Source of the DNA: Allobosea caraganae
GTDB lineage: Bacteria > Pseudomonadota > Alphaproteobacteria > Rhizobiales > Beijerinckiaceae
Assembly: GCF_003351345.1 (NCBI RefSeq)
Contig: NZ_QQTO01000021.1
Coordinates: 124,001-188,000 of the forward strand
Direction: 5' to 3'
Length of the DNA: 64,000 nt
Shown: one piece after another, positions 34,434 to 43,479 of the stretch
Layout: every line of letters starts with the position of its first letter
Position numbering within the stretch: position 1 is the first letter of the stretch
Made by a program: the position numbers and the translations under genes
Notes under the pieces: model-generated
What the model was told of the DNA's origin: nothing
The model's database searches: none
Seen by the model: the letters and a program-made list of their open reading frames with translations, nothing else

Positions 34434-35540
34434 TCACTCCGCCAGCTGTGCGAGTGCGGCCTCGACAGCCTCAGCCGAAACGGCTTCGACATCCCTGCCG
34501 ATGACCGAAGGGCTGAAGCACATCAGCGACAGGATCTCGAAGAGCATCTGCGCTCCGGCATGGGCTGTGTTGGTCGTGGCGTCGTACTGGGGCGCCACCT
34601 CGACGACATCCGCGCCGATCAGGTCGAGCCCCTTCATGCCGCGGATAAGCGCCAGCGCCTCACGCGTCGTCAGGCCGCCGATCTCGGGCGTGCCCGTGCC
34701 CGGCGCGAAGGCGGGATCGAGGCTATCGATGTCGAAGGAGAGATAGACCGGGCCGTCGCCGACGACCTCGCGGGCCTTGGCCACGATCGCGTCAGTGCCC
34801 AGACGCGTCACGGCATTGGCATGGATCACGGTCATGCCGCTATCGGCCGAGAACTCCCAGAGGTATTCGGCGGCGCCGCGAATGCCGATCTGGATGGTGC
34901 GCTGCGGGTCGAGCACGCCGTCCAGCACCGCGTTGCGGAACGGGCCGCCGTGGTGGAACTTGGTATGGTCATAGAGGCCGCCGGTGTCGCAATGGGCATC
35001 GATATGGATCATGCCGACGGGGCGGTCCCGGCCGATGGCTCGCAGGATCGAATAGCTGATCGAGTGATCGCCGCCGATCGAAACGGGTATCACGCCCGCC
35101 GCGACGATGCGGCTGAGGCAAGCCTCGATATCGGCATGAGCCATGGCGAGGTCGTAGCGGCTGCGGAAGGGAACGTCGCCGATATCGGCCACGCGCAACT
35201 CGGCGCCGGGCGTGCAACCGAGTGCATCGTTATAAGGACCGATCCGCTCGATCGTCCGCAGCGCGCGCGGCCCGAAGCGCGAGCCGTTGCGATTGGTCAC
35301 GCCAAGATCCATCGGGATGCCGAGCAACGCGACCTGGAGATCGCCCAAATCCGGAGCGGCCATGTCGATCGGCTTGTGGGGCAGCGACAGGAAGGTGGGA
35401 ATGCCCGAGAACGGCAGGCTGCGGGTGCCGGACTTGTCGAAGATGCGGTCCGCAACCTTGCGGAACCGCGGGTCGAACAGCTCGCCGCCATGGGCGCCCG
35501 TGTACTTCCGGCGCAAGCGTTCCAGGTTCGAATGGTCCAT
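34434..35540 (-). CDS. Agmatinase/guanidinobutyrase-type ureohydrolase
   Basis: 368 residues from ATG 35540; the longer open frame enters the promoter region shared with the LysR gene. All three family motifs are intact: SIGGDHS (H159), IDAHCD (D181, H183, D185) and SFDIDSLDP (D270, D272), so the binuclear Mn or Ni site should be complete. The N-terminus is about 65 residues longer than the minimal core, as in guanidinobutyrase, guanidinopropionase and guanidine-hydrolase-type members. It is the first gene of the LysR-divergent operon and would release urea from a guanidino compound. The exact substrate cannot be read from the sequence. Confidence 0.88.
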   Translation of the reverse strand: MDHSNLERLRRKYTGAHGGELFDPRFRKVADRIFDKSGTRSLPFSGIPTFLSLPHKPIDMAAPDLGDLQVALLGIPMDLGVTNRNGSRFGPRALRTIERIGPYNDALGCTPGAELRVADIGDVPFRSRYDLAMAHADIEACLSRIVAAGVIPVSIGGDHSISYSILRAIGRDRPVGMIHIDAHCDTGGLYDHTKFHHGGPFRNAVLDGVLDPQRTIQIGIRGAAEYLWEFSADSGMTVIHANAVTRLGTDAIVAKAREVVGDGPVYLSFDIDSLDPAFAPGTGTPEIGGLTTREALALIRGMKGLDLIGADVVEVAPQYDATTNTAHAGAQMLFEILSLMCFSPSVIGRDVEAVSAEAVEAALAQLAE

Positions 35541-35652
35541 GCCGACCTCTTGGCATGCTTCATGCCGTGCAGGCTGAAGCGAAGGCGGAAACGCGCCTGG
35601 CACCGGGCCGTCAATCCGAACGCAGAAGCGGCTCGGATCGGTTAGTCGCAGT

Positions 35653-35686
35653 ATCTCAGGCCTTCCGAGGTGCAGTATTTTGAGAT
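35653..35686. promoter_or_regulatory. Candidate LysR-type operator in divergent promoter
   Basis: Inverted ATCTCA (35653-35658) and TGAGAT (35681-35686), with an internal T-N11-A box TCAGGCCTTCCGA (35656-35668) of partial dyad symmetry, lying between the ureohydrolase (start 35540) and LysR (start 35747) genes. The sequence CAGTAT also occurs twice as a direct repeat here. Confidence 0.4.
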
Positions 35687-35746
35687 CGCTCACGACAGCG
35701 CAATTGATAAATGCTGCTCGGCGATGTGAGGAAAGGTAACGGCGCC

Positions 35747-36709
35747 ATGGCACCCAGACTTCCGCCGCTCAACCCTTTGCGCGCATTCGAAGCCACGGCT
35801 CGGCATCTTTCCGTCACCAAGGCTGCGAACGAGCTCTACGTGACTCATAGCGCCATCAGCCATCAGATCAGGGCGCTCGAAACCACGCTCGACGTGAAGC
35901 TGTTCTACCGCGAAGGCGCGCGTCTCAGGCTTTCCGCCCAGGGCTCGGCGCTGCTGCCCTCGATCAGCCAGGCGTTCGAGACGATCGCGGAGGCTACGAA
36001 CCGGCTGCGACGGACCTCGATGGAGGGCGACCTGACGATCAGTTGCGTTCCAGCGCTGCTGTCATTCTGGCTTTTGCCTAGAATTGCGACATTTTCGGCT
36101 CAGTTTCCGGGCATTCGATTGCGCGTTTCGTCATCGAACAATCCCGCCGACGTGAGTTCGACCGCCATCGACCTTTGCATTCACTATGGCGACGGAAGCT
36201 GGAGCGGAGTTTGGGTCCGCGAGTTGACCACCATCAACCTTTTCCCGGTCTGCAGCCCGAGATTGCTGAAAACCGCCCATCTGCACGATGTCCAGGACCT
36301 CGCGCAGCAAGTGATCCTGCACGGCGACGCCGGGCGCGAGTGGAGCCGCTGGTTCGCGGCGTCCGGAGCCACCAACGTGCTGTCGCAGGCGCGCCAGCAC
36401 TTCATGTCCGACGCCAATCTGGCAATTACTGCCGCGATGTACGGGAACGGCATCGCGCTGGGCGACAGCGTGACCGTGCGCGAGCCACTGGCGAGCGGCC
36501 GGCTCGTCGTGCCGCTGGATATCACCGTCCCGGCGACCGACGCCTTCTTCCTGATCTGCCGCAACGAGATTAGATCGACGCCTCTGGTGCAGGCATTCAT
36601 CGAGTGGGTGGATGCGGATCTTGCGGGAACGGAATTGGCCGAGGTGCGTGTGGCGCTGGCGGAGAGGGGCGGCTTGCACCACGGCATCGTGCCGGCAGAG
36701 GCAAAGTAA
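35747..36709 (+). CDS. LysR-family regulator (GcvA-like)
   Basis: 320 residues from ATG 35747 (GAGGAAAGG upstream; an in-frame ATG at 35711 would add 12 residues). The winged HTH spans about residues 8-66 (PPLNPLRAFEATARHLSVTKAANELYVTHSAISHQIRALE), followed by a two-lobe ligand-binding domain with the GcvA-like segments AIDLCIHYGDGSW and the C-terminal FFLICRNE. It is transcribed away from the ureohydrolase-monooxygenase-Pot operon and probably regulates it, with a pathway compound as co-inducer. Confidence 0.88.
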   Translation: MAPRLPPLNPLRAFEATARHLSVTKAANELYVTHSAISHQIRALETTLDVKLFYREGARLRLSAQGSALLPSISQAFETIAEATNRLRRTSMEGDLTISCVPALLSFWLLPRIATFSAQFPGIRLRVSSSNNPADVSSTAIDLCIHYGDGSWSGVWVRELTTINLFPVCSPRLLKTAHLHDVQDLAQQVILHGDAGREWSRWFAASGATNVLSQARQHFMSDANLAITAAMYGNGIALGDSVTVREPLASGRLVVPLDITVPATDAFFLICRNEIRSTPLVQAFIEWVDADLAGTELAEVRVALAERGGLHHGIVPAEAK

Positions 36710-37007
36710 CGCTGTGAGTTTTTCTTATGGGCGATGAGCGCTTGGCGGCGGACTGCTGATTTAGAATATCTCATGGCCAACCCAATCCGGGCGGTAGCAG
36801 CCAAACAGGGGCTGAGATGGAATCCTGTGCCGCCTCGGTTTTGGACTGGCGGAAACCGCATCTCTGCATCACCAATTCGGGCCGGCACACACCGCCGGAC
36901 GATCAAGTTGCTTTCGAAGTTGAAATCCTCGTGAGCCCGAAATTTACGGTGCTCTTCATTCAGTTCCGCTGGTGATCGAGATGCACTCCCGCCAAGACTC
37001 CTCAATG

Positions 37008-37029
37008 CCGCGGGCCAAACATCCCGCGG
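37008..37029. repeat. Inverted repeat CCGCGGG/CCCGCGG
   Basis: Seven-base perfect arms around an 8-base loop, in the gap between convergent genes; no T-run follows on either strand. Confidence 0.35.
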
Positions 37030-37165
37030 AAAATTGATGAACTATGCTCCCCAGACTGGTTCGCTCGGTACCGCGTCGTCAGCGGCCGCTTTCGAGGACC
37101 GGGGCGGCAACGATGGGCAGCAAGCTTGCTGGTCCGCCGCCCAATGCGAGGCCCGATCTCAACCC

Positions 37166-37203
37166 TAGATCGCCGTGCGTCCTATCGGACGCAAGGCGAT
37201 CTA
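37166..37203. repeat. Long near-perfect hairpin
   Basis: Arms TAGATCGCC/GGCGATCTA (9 bp) and GCGTCC/GGACGC (6 bp) are separated by a 2-base mismatch, with a 4-base loop. On the plus strand it is followed by a T-rich AGTCTTTGTTATT. It could end transcripts from either side or be a dispersed palindromic element. Confidence 0.5.
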
Positions 37204-37216
37204 AGTCTTTGTTATT

Positions 37217-37262
37217 GCATCGGATTATTCCGGAAATCGGATTCCACTTTTCGATCCGATGC
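37217..37262. terminator. Hairpin directly after the repeat-protein stop
   Basis: Arms GCATCGGA (37217-37224) and TCCGATGC (37255-37262), with smaller symmetry inside. It begins one base after the TAG of the minus-strand repeat-protein gene. AT-rich sequence follows without a long T-run. Confidence 0.45.
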
Positions 37263-37263
37263 C

Positions 37264-40014
37264 CTAATACAACAGCCAGCTTGCGTGCTGCGTGACCGTG
37301 CCGTCCGCCTCGTGCAGCACCTGCTCCTCATGCTGCAATTGCCAATGCGCGTCGTAGTCGCGGATGATCGTCGCATCGCCGTCCTGGATGACGACCTTGG
37401 CGTCGGTCAGGTGCCAGTCGCCGTCATAGGTCTCGTAGGTGGTCTTGCCGGCATCCTTGGTGATGACCTGGGCGTGTTCCAGGTGCCAGTTGAAGCTGAA
37501 ATCCTCGATCACGATGCGGCTTTCGCCGATGGTTTCGACATGGGCCGAGATCAGGGCCTTGCCCGGGCCGTAATCCTCGACGCTGATGCGCGCGCCGGTA
37601 TGCGTCTCGACGTGCTCGGAGAGCAGGGTCCAGTTGCCGTCATAGCTCGACGTGGTCGTGCGGCTGTCGGACTGGGTCTGCTTGACGGCTGAGACAAGAT
37701 TCCAGTCGCCGTCGTAGTTCTCGGTGAGCGTCTGGCCCGGCGTGTTGGTCACGACGGTTGCCGAGAGGGGGATGCCGCCCTCGCCGCGATGTTCGGTGAC
37801 GGTGCGCTCGTCGCTGGTGGTGACGATCGTGCCGGACTTGAGCACCCAGCCCGGGCCGTAATCCTCGACCGCCGTGCGCGAGCCGTCGGCCGAGACGGTC
37901 TCGACATGGGCCGAGACCAGCGCCCAGTTCGCGTCGTAGTCGGCGACGGAGTCCTTGCCTTCGGTGTGGATCTCGCGATGAGCGGAGAGCAGGGTCCAGT
38001 TGCCGTCATATTGCTCGGTCGTGACCTGTCCGTCGGCGGTGGTGACGACGGTGCCGGAGAGCGTGACGTTGCCGTCGCCGCGATGCTCGGTCACCGTGCG
38101 GTTGCCGCTGATCTCGACCACCGTGGCCGAGAGCGGATGCCAGTTCGCGCCGTATTCCTCGACCGCGTGGCGCGTCGGGCTGTTGGTCTCGACATGGGCC
38201 GAGACCAGCACCCAATTGGCGTCGTACTCCTCGATCGAGGTCTTGGCGTCGCTGTGGATCTCGCGATGCGCCGAGAGCAGCGTCCAGGTGCCGTCATAAT
38301 GCTCGGTCGTGACCGAGCCGGGGCCGGTGGTCACCACCGTGCCGGAGAGCGTGACGTTGCCGTCGCCGCGATAGGTCGTGACCGTCCGGTCGCCGCTGGT
38401 CTCGACGATCACCGCCGAGAGCGGATGCCAGTTGGCGCCATACTCCTCAACGGTGGTGCGGTTGGCGGTGTGGGTCTCGACATGGGCCGAGACGAGCTTC
38501 CAGTTCTGGTCGTAGTCCTCGACCGAGGTCTTGGTCGCCGTGCTGATCTCGCGATGGGCTGAGAGCAGCTTCCAGCTGCCGTCATAATGCTCGACGGTGA
38601 CCTGGTCGGTCCCGATCGTCTTCGTCTCCGCCCATTGCCGGACGCCCTTGGCGTCGAGATATTCGGTCTTGGTGACGTTGCCGCTCGTGATCGCGACGAG
38701 CGAGTGGTCGAGCGTCCCGTCCAGGGCGAAGCTCAGGGTCGTGACCTTGTCGCCGGCGGTCAGGACCGCTGTCGCGGCGATGCCCGTCGCGTCGAAGGCG
38801 TGGACCGCGGTCTGCTTGTTCGCGGCGTCGAAGCTCTGGGTCAGCGTGACCGTGCCGATCTTGCTCACCTTCTCCGAGCCGAGCAGCTTCCAGGCCGCGT
38901 CGTAGAACTTCGTCGTGGTGACGTCGCCGGTGACGGTGACCTTCTCGCCGGAGAGGGTCTTCAACTTGCCGTCGAGATGGGTGATCGTCGTCGTGTCGCC
39001 GCTGACGACGAAGGTTTCCGCCGAGAGGAGCACTCGCCCGGCTCCGAGATGCTCGACCGTGGTCTTGCTGCCCGAGATCGTGGTGACGGTGCCGGATTTC
39101 AGCAGCCAGTCCGGGCCGTAATCCTCGATCGCGATGCGCGTCGCCGTGCGGGTCTCGACATGGGCGGAGAGCAGCTTCCAGTTCTGGTCGTACTCTTCGA
39201 TCGAGGTCTTGCCGCTGGTCGTGATCTCACGATGCGCCGATGTCAGCTTCCACGCGGCGTCGTAGTGTTCCGTCGTGACGGTATCGGCCGTCTTCGTCAC
39301 CACCTCGCCCGAGAGCAGGACGCGGTTCTCGCCGAAATGCTCGGTCACGGTGCGGCCGCCGCTGGTGGTGACGACCGTCGCGGATTTGACGATGCCGCCG
39401 GGGCCAAGGTCCTCGACCGAGCGGCGCAGGCCGTCGGCGCTGACCGTCTCGACATGGGCGGAGACCAGGACCCAGTTGGCGTCGAAATCCTCGACGGCAT
39501 TGGTCGTGGCCGTATGGGTTTCGCGATGGGCGGAGAGCAGGGTCCAGTTCGCGTCGTAATGCTCGGTCGTGACCTTGCCGGCGCCCGTCGTCACGACCTC
39601 GGCGCCGGTGCGCAGGCCGCCCGCGTCGAAGAACTCCTTCGTCACGACGTTGCCATGCGTAACGCTCGCGACCGAATGGGTCAGCGCGCCGCTCGCATCG
39701 AAGCTCGAAGTCGTCGTCTTGCCGGCCTTGGTCACGGCAACGTCGACTGGCGTTCCGTCCGCAGCGACGGCCGTCATCGAGACCAGATTTCCGGCTCCGT
39801 CATATATCTGCTTAAGCGTTATGCCATCGACGATGGTGATTGCACATTTCGAGAGCAATTCCCCATCTGCTCCAAAGGTCTTATCGATTTCTATATCGGC
39901 TGAAACGAGTTGCTTCACCTCGTTGTAGAAGCTGACGATCTCGACTCCGTCGGCGTTTTCGGCGACGACAATTTCCAGTGTGCGGGAGCACACTGCCGCT
40001 ACTGCTTGAGTCAT
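37264..40014 (-). CDS. Large 24-residue YD-like repeat protein, probable type I secretion substrate
   Basis: 916 residues from ATG 40014. An N-terminal part of about 90 residues is followed by roughly 34 tandem copies of a 24-residue unit with the pattern E-x-Y/F-D-x-N/x-W-x-L-x-S-A-H-x-E-T-x-(T/S). Units are ordered in fours: EHYDxxWxLLSAHREI, EDYDxNWxLVSAHVET, EEYGxxWxxLSAxxVE and EHRGxGxVxLSGxVVT, a super-period near 96 residues. The units resemble YD/RHS-type repeats but carry an invariant-like Trp. There is no Sec signal, no RTX nonapeptide, no cysteine-rich or enzymatic domain. The C-terminus, QHASWLLY, is short and hydrophobic-aromatic, as type I secretion signals can be. It sits 92 bases downstream of the T1SS MFP gene, so secretion by that system is the natural inference. 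It may be a fibrous surface or exported structural protein; I do not recognise a named family. Confidence 0.8.
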   Translation of the reverse strand: MTQAVAAVCSRTLEIVVAENADGVEIVSFYNEVKQLVSADIEIDKTFGADGELLSKCAITIVDGITLKQIYDGAGNLVSMTAVAADGTPVDVAVTKAGKTTTSSFDASGALTHSVASVTHGNVVTKEFFDAGGLRTGAEVVTTGAGKVTTEHYDANWTLLSAHRETHTATTNAVEDFDANWVLVSAHVETVSADGLRRSVEDLGPGGIVKSATVVTTSGGRTVTEHFGENRVLLSGEVVTKTADTVTTEHYDAAWKLTSAHREITTSGKTSIEEYDQNWKLLSAHVETRTATRIAIEDYGPDWLLKSGTVTTISGSKTTVEHLGAGRVLLSAETFVVSGDTTTITHLDGKLKTLSGEKVTVTGDVTTTKFYDAAWKLLGSEKVSKIGTVTLTQSFDAANKQTAVHAFDATGIAATAVLTAGDKVTTLSFALDGTLDHSLVAITSGNVTKTEYLDAKGVRQWAETKTIGTDQVTVEHYDGSWKLLSAHREISTATKTSVEDYDQNWKLVSAHVETHTANRTTVEEYGANWHPLSAVIVETSGDRTVTTYRGDGNVTLSGTVVTTGPGSVTTEHYDGTWTLLSAHREIHSDAKTSIEEYDANWVLVSAHVETNSPTRHAVEEYGANWHPLSATVVEISGNRTVTEHRGDGNVTLSGTVVTTADGQVTTEQYDGNWTLLSAHREIHTEGKDSVADYDANWALVSAHVETVSADGSRTAVEDYGPGWVLKSGTIVTTSDERTVTEHRGEGGIPLSATVVTNTPGQTLTENYDGDWNLVSAVKQTQSDSRTTTSSYDGNWTLLSEHVETHTGARISVEDYGPGKALISAHVETIGESRIVIEDFSFNWHLEHAQVITKDAGKTTYETYDGDWHLTDAKVVIQDGDATIIRDYDAHWQLQHEEQVLHEADGTVTQHASWLLY

Positions 40015-40106
40015 GACTAGCCCCACCAACACACCGCGATGTTGATTAAGCAAATGTTAAGCCAACTTTTCTTTGGGTAAGCTTTATGATCTTTCGCGAA
40101 TGGCGT

Positions 40107-41429
40107 TCAGCGCTCGCGAAAAGTTCGGCCGAGCTGGGTGCTGATCGGCTTCAGCAAGAAGGCGATCGGCGTCCTCGCCTCGGTCTCGATGAAGGCTTCC
40201 GCCTGCATGCCGGCGATGACGCGCAGTGGCGCGAGCCGCGCGACCTCGCTGCGCGGCAGCGCGACCCGGACGATGTAGTAGGCCGTGCCCTGGCGCTCGT
40301 CGCGGGTGATGTCCGGGCTCTCGCGCAGCACGGTGCCGACGAGCTCGGGATTGCTGGACTGGTTGCCGGCCTGCACCTTGACCCGCACCGTCTGGTCGAG
40401 GTTGATCTGGTCGATATCGGTCGGCGAGACCCTGATCTCGAGCTGAAGGTCGTCCTCGCGCGGCACGATCAGCATGGCCGGCTCGCCGGGCTGGAGCACG
40501 CCGCCGACCGTGTGCACGGCAAGTTGGTGGACGATGCCGCTGCTCGGCGCGCGCAGGTCGATGCGCCTGAGTTGGTCCTGCGCCGCCGAGCGCCGCTCGA
40601 CCAACTCGCCCTCGCGTCCCTGGATCTCGCGCAGCTCCTTCATCGCCTCGGCGCGCTGGTCCTCGTCGATCTGGATGATCTGCAGCTCGGTTTCGGCGAT
40701 CTTGCCTTCGGATTGCGCGGCGCCGGCGATCAGCTGGCCGCGCTGCCCCTCGATGCTGGCCTGCTCGCGCTGCAGCGTGCTCAGGCGCGTCAGCTGGATC
40801 AGGTTGCGCTTGTACAGGTCCTCGACGCCGACGAGCTCGACGGCGATGATGGCGGCCTCGCGCTCCTTCGCCGCCTGCTGCGACCTGAGTCCGGTGATCT
40901 CGTCGCGCAACTGCATCACCCGCTTGCGCAGTTGCGCGCGCTGGCCGTCGCGCGCGCCGCGCCGGACCTCGAACAGCCGCGTCTCCGCCGCGATCAGCCG
41001 GGTGATCGCGGGCTCGTCCCGGCGCGCTTCGAGTTCGGGTGTGACCTGGAGCGCCTGCGCGCCGTCGCGCTCGGCCTCAAGCCGGAGCGTGCGGACGGCG
41101 AATTCGTCGAGCTGCTTGGAGACGATCTGGTAGTTCGCGCGCGCCACGGTCTCGTCGAGCCGCAGCAGGATGTCCCCGGCCTCGACGCGCTGGCCCTCGC
41201 GGACGAGAAGCTCGCCGACGACGCCGCCGCTGGGATGCTGCACCTTCTTGACGTCGCTGGCGACGACGAAGTTGCCGGAGGCGGCGACCGCGCCTTGCAG
41301 GGTCGTCGTCGCCGACCAGAGGCCGAGCGCGCCGGCGAAGACCGCGATCACGGTGAGGCCGATGCGCTGCTGTCGGCGCAGGGAGCCGACATAGTCTGGC
41401 CTGGCGGTGATGAGGTTGGCAGCGCTCAT
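40107..41429 (-). CDS. Type I secretion membrane-fusion protein (HlyD/PrtE family)
   Basis: 440 residues. One membrane segment near residues 23-43 (IGLTVIAVFAGALGLWSATTT), a lipoyl half (GEVLVREGQRVEAGDILLRLDET-like region near 70-95), a long coiled-coil hairpin (about 100-290, rich in Arg/Glu/Gln) and a C-terminal beta-barrel with FLLKP ending, the standard HlyD/PrtE plan that bridges inner-membrane ATPase and outer-membrane TolC. Its start overlaps the ATPase stop (ATGA, 41426-41429). No TolC gene is in the window. Confidence 0.9.
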   Translation of the reverse strand: MSAANLITARPDYVGSLRRQQRIGLTVIAVFAGALGLWSATTTLQGAVAASGNFVVASDVKKVQHPSGGVVGELLVREGQRVEAGDILLRLDETVARANYQIVSKQLDEFAVRTLRLEAERDGAQALQVTPELEARRDEPAITRLIAAETRLFEVRRGARDGQRAQLRKRVMQLRDEITGLRSQQAAKEREAAIIAVELVGVEDLYKRNLIQLTRLSTLQREQASIEGQRGQLIAGAAQSEGKIAETELQIIQIDEDQRAEAMKELREIQGREGELVERRSAAQDQLRRIDLRAPSSGIVHQLAVHTVGGVLQPGEPAMLIVPREDDLQLEIRVSPTDIDQINLDQTVRVKVQAGNQSSNPELVGTVLRESPDITRDERQGTAYYIVRVALPRSEVARLAPLRVIAGMQAEAFIETEARTPIAFLLKPISTQLGRTFRER

Positions 41430-43153
41430 GCCGGCAGCGCGCGGGCCGGGCGCGTCCCGATGGCAGGCTGGATCAAGCTGTGCAGCACCTCGTCGCGCGG
41501 GCCGAAGGCGGCGATCTGCCCGTCCTTCAGGATCGCGACCAGATTGACGGCGACCAGCGCCGAGGGCCGATGGGTAATGATGACCGCGACGCCGCCGCGC
41601 GCCCTGACGGCGCGGATCGCCGCGTTGAGCGCCTCGTCGCCTTCGCTGTCGAGATTGGCGTTGGGCTCGTCGAGCACGACGATGAAGGGATCGCCATAGA
41701 GCGCGCGCGCCAGCGCGATCCGCTGGCGCTGGCCGCCGGAGAGGGCGGCACCGGCCTCGCCGATCGGCGTCTCGTAGCCCTGGGGCAGGCCGAGGATGAG
41801 CTCATGCGCGGCGGCGGCGCTGGCGGCCGCGATGATCGCGCCGGGTTGGGGCGCGGCGTCGAACCGGGCGATGTTCTGCGCGATCGTTCCGTCGAAGAGC
41901 TCGACGTCCTGCGGGAGGTAGCCGACATGCCGGCCGAGATGCTCGCCCCATTGGTCGAGGGCGGCGCCATCGATGCGGACGCTGCCCTTCAATGCCGGCC
42001 AGACGCCGACCAGCGCGCGCGCCAAGGTCGACTTGCCCGAGCCGGTGGGGCCGATGATGCCGACGGCATCGCCTGCGGCCATGCGCAGGAAGGCCCCGCT
42101 CACGACCGGCCTGGCCTGTCCAGGAGGCGCGACGAAGACGGTGTCCGCCAACAGCTCCCGCACAGGCGCCGGCAGCGGCAGCCGCTGCTCGCGTGGCGGG
42201 ACCTGCGCGAGGCTGCGCGCCAGCCGGTGATAGCCCTGGCGCGCGGCGACGAAGCCCTTCCAGTGGGCGACTGCGGTCTCGATCGGCGCGAGCGCGCGCG
42301 CAGTCAGGATCGATCCGGCGATGATCGTGCCGGAGGAGATCTCGCCGTGGATGGCGAGATAGGCGCCGAGCCCGAGCGCGGCCGATTGCAGGACCAGCCG
42401 GAACACCTTGGCGAAGGCGCCGATGCCGCCGACGACATCGCTGGCGCGCAAGGTCTCGCTGACATGGCGTTGGCTGATTGCGGTGTAGCGTTCGAGGAAG
42501 GCCTGGCGCATGCCGAGCGCGGCCATGGCCTCGGCATTGCGCTTCGTGGTCTCGATCAGCTCCGCGCGCCGCGCGCCGATCTCGGCCAGCGCCTGCGCGG
42601 GCGCCCGGCTGCGCTGCTCGGTGAGCAGGGCGAGCGCGACGATGACCAGCGCGCCCCCCACCGCCAGCCAGCCGAGCCAGGGGTGCAGCAGGAAGCTGAC
42701 GACCAGGAAGATCGGCATGAACGGCATGTCGAACAGGGCCGTCGGCCCCAGCCCGGAGAGGAAGCCGCGGATCTGGTCGAGGTCGCGTATCGCGGTCGTC
42801 GCCTCGCTGCCGCGCAGCCCGCGGAGCGGAAATTCGGCCACGGCCTGGTAGACGCGCGGCGCCAGCAACTGGTCGAAGCGCGCGCCGATCCGCGCCAGCA
42901 TGCGCGAGCGCAGGCCATCGAGCGCGCCTTGCAGCAGGAAGGCGGCCAATACGATCGCGGACAGGGCAATGAGCGTCGCGACGGACCTGCTGGTCAGGAC
43001 GCGGTCGTAGACCTGCAGCATGTAGAGCGAGCCGGTCAGGTAGAGGATGTTGACCAGGCCGGAGAAGATCGCGACGCCGCCGAACCACGGGCCGCAGGCG
43101 CGCAGGGCCTGCCAGACCTCCCGGGATTCGCCATTTCGCGGCGCGTTGCTCAT
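41426..43153 (-). CDS. Type I secretion ABC ATPase/permease (PrtD family)
   Basis: 575 residues: six-helix membrane domain in the first 300 residues (ILYLTGSLYMLQVYDRVLTSRS is the PrtD hallmark), then the nucleotide-binding domain with Walker A GPTGSGKST, Q-loop YLPQDVELF, signature LSGGQRQR and Walker B VVLDEPNANLD, and VIITHRP. No N-terminal C39 peptidase-like domain, so it belongs to the PrtD/AprD/LipB class that exports proteins with C-terminal signals without cleavage. First gene of the secretion operon, with the repeat protein as its apparent cargo. Confidence 0.92.
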   Translation of the reverse strand: MSNAPRNGESREVWQALRACGPWFGGVAIFSGLVNILYLTGSLYMLQVYDRVLTSRSVATLIALSAIVLAAFLLQGALDGLRSRMLARIGARFDQLLAPRVYQAVAEFPLRGLRGSEATTAIRDLDQIRGFLSGLGPTALFDMPFMPIFLVVSFLLHPWLGWLAVGGALVIVALALLTEQRSRAPAQALAEIGARRAELIETTKRNAEAMAALGMRQAFLERYTAISQRHVSETLRASDVVGGIGAFAKVFRLVLQSAALGLGAYLAIHGEISSGTIIAGSILTARALAPIETAVAHWKGFVAARQGYHRLARSLAQVPPREQRLPLPAPVRELLADTVFVAPPGQARPVVSGAFLRMAAGDAVGIIGPTGSGKSTLARALVGVWPALKGSVRIDGAALDQWGEHLGRHVGYLPQDVELFDGTIAQNIARFDAAPQPGAIIAAASAAAAHELILGLPQGYETPIGEAGAALSGGQRQRIALARALYGDPFIVVLDEPNANLDSEGDEALNAAIRAVRARGGVAVIITHRPSALVAVNLVAILKDGQIAAFGPRDEVLHSLIQPAIGTRPARALPA

Positions 43154-43479
43154 CTCACGCTACAGCTCCCTTGCGACAAGGCCCGGCGCGGTGCCGGAAC
43201 TGTAGGCGATCCCGCGATCGTTCACAGCAAGAAAGTGAGGTATGCAATACTTGAGCCAGCTACTTTTCTGCTTTCTTGCGGAGTAGTCCGCTGAGCTTTC
43301 CCGTTTGGCTGATGTGATCAGGCGAAGCTCTAAATCATCAGCTCGAAGTGAATGCGCGCCCGGCCGGCTCCTTCGCGGGCAGGCTTGCAAGCTTCAGCTT
43401 GGAGCCGGGCGCGGGCCAAGCCGAGCGTCGGCTTTCGGTAGAGATCGCCGGTCGGGCTGCCTGACCGCACGGCGCCGGA
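43154..43479. other. 326-base gap between operons
   Basis: No gene seen. It contains the promoter side of the type I secretion operon (start 43153) and, at 43355-43413, a strong hairpin downstream of the hydroxyacid dehydrogenase gene. Confidence 0.5.
43355..43413 (-). terminator. GC-rich inverted repeat, probable terminator
   Basis: Ten-base arms CGCGCCCGGC (43355-43364) and GCCGGGCGCG (43404-43413), extended by CTCC/GGAG across a 3-base bulge, with a 10-base palindrome GCTTGCAAGC in the loop. It lies 67 bases past the stop of the minus-strand dehydrogenase gene. Confidence 0.45.

Larger units (their letters stand above)
36710..37263. other. 554-base non-coding region with three inverted repeats
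   Basis: Lies between the LysR stop and the stop of the convergent repeat-protein gene; no supported gene. It is AT-richer than its surroundings and contains inverted repeats at 37008-37029 (CCGCGGG/CCCGCGG), 37166-37203 and 37217-37262, described separately. Confidence 0.55.

Noticed and set aside
37264..40014. Tandem roughly 72-base repeats considered as CRISPR or satellite DNA
   Set aside because: The repeats are in phase with a long reading frame, vary at third codon positions and have no unique spacers.
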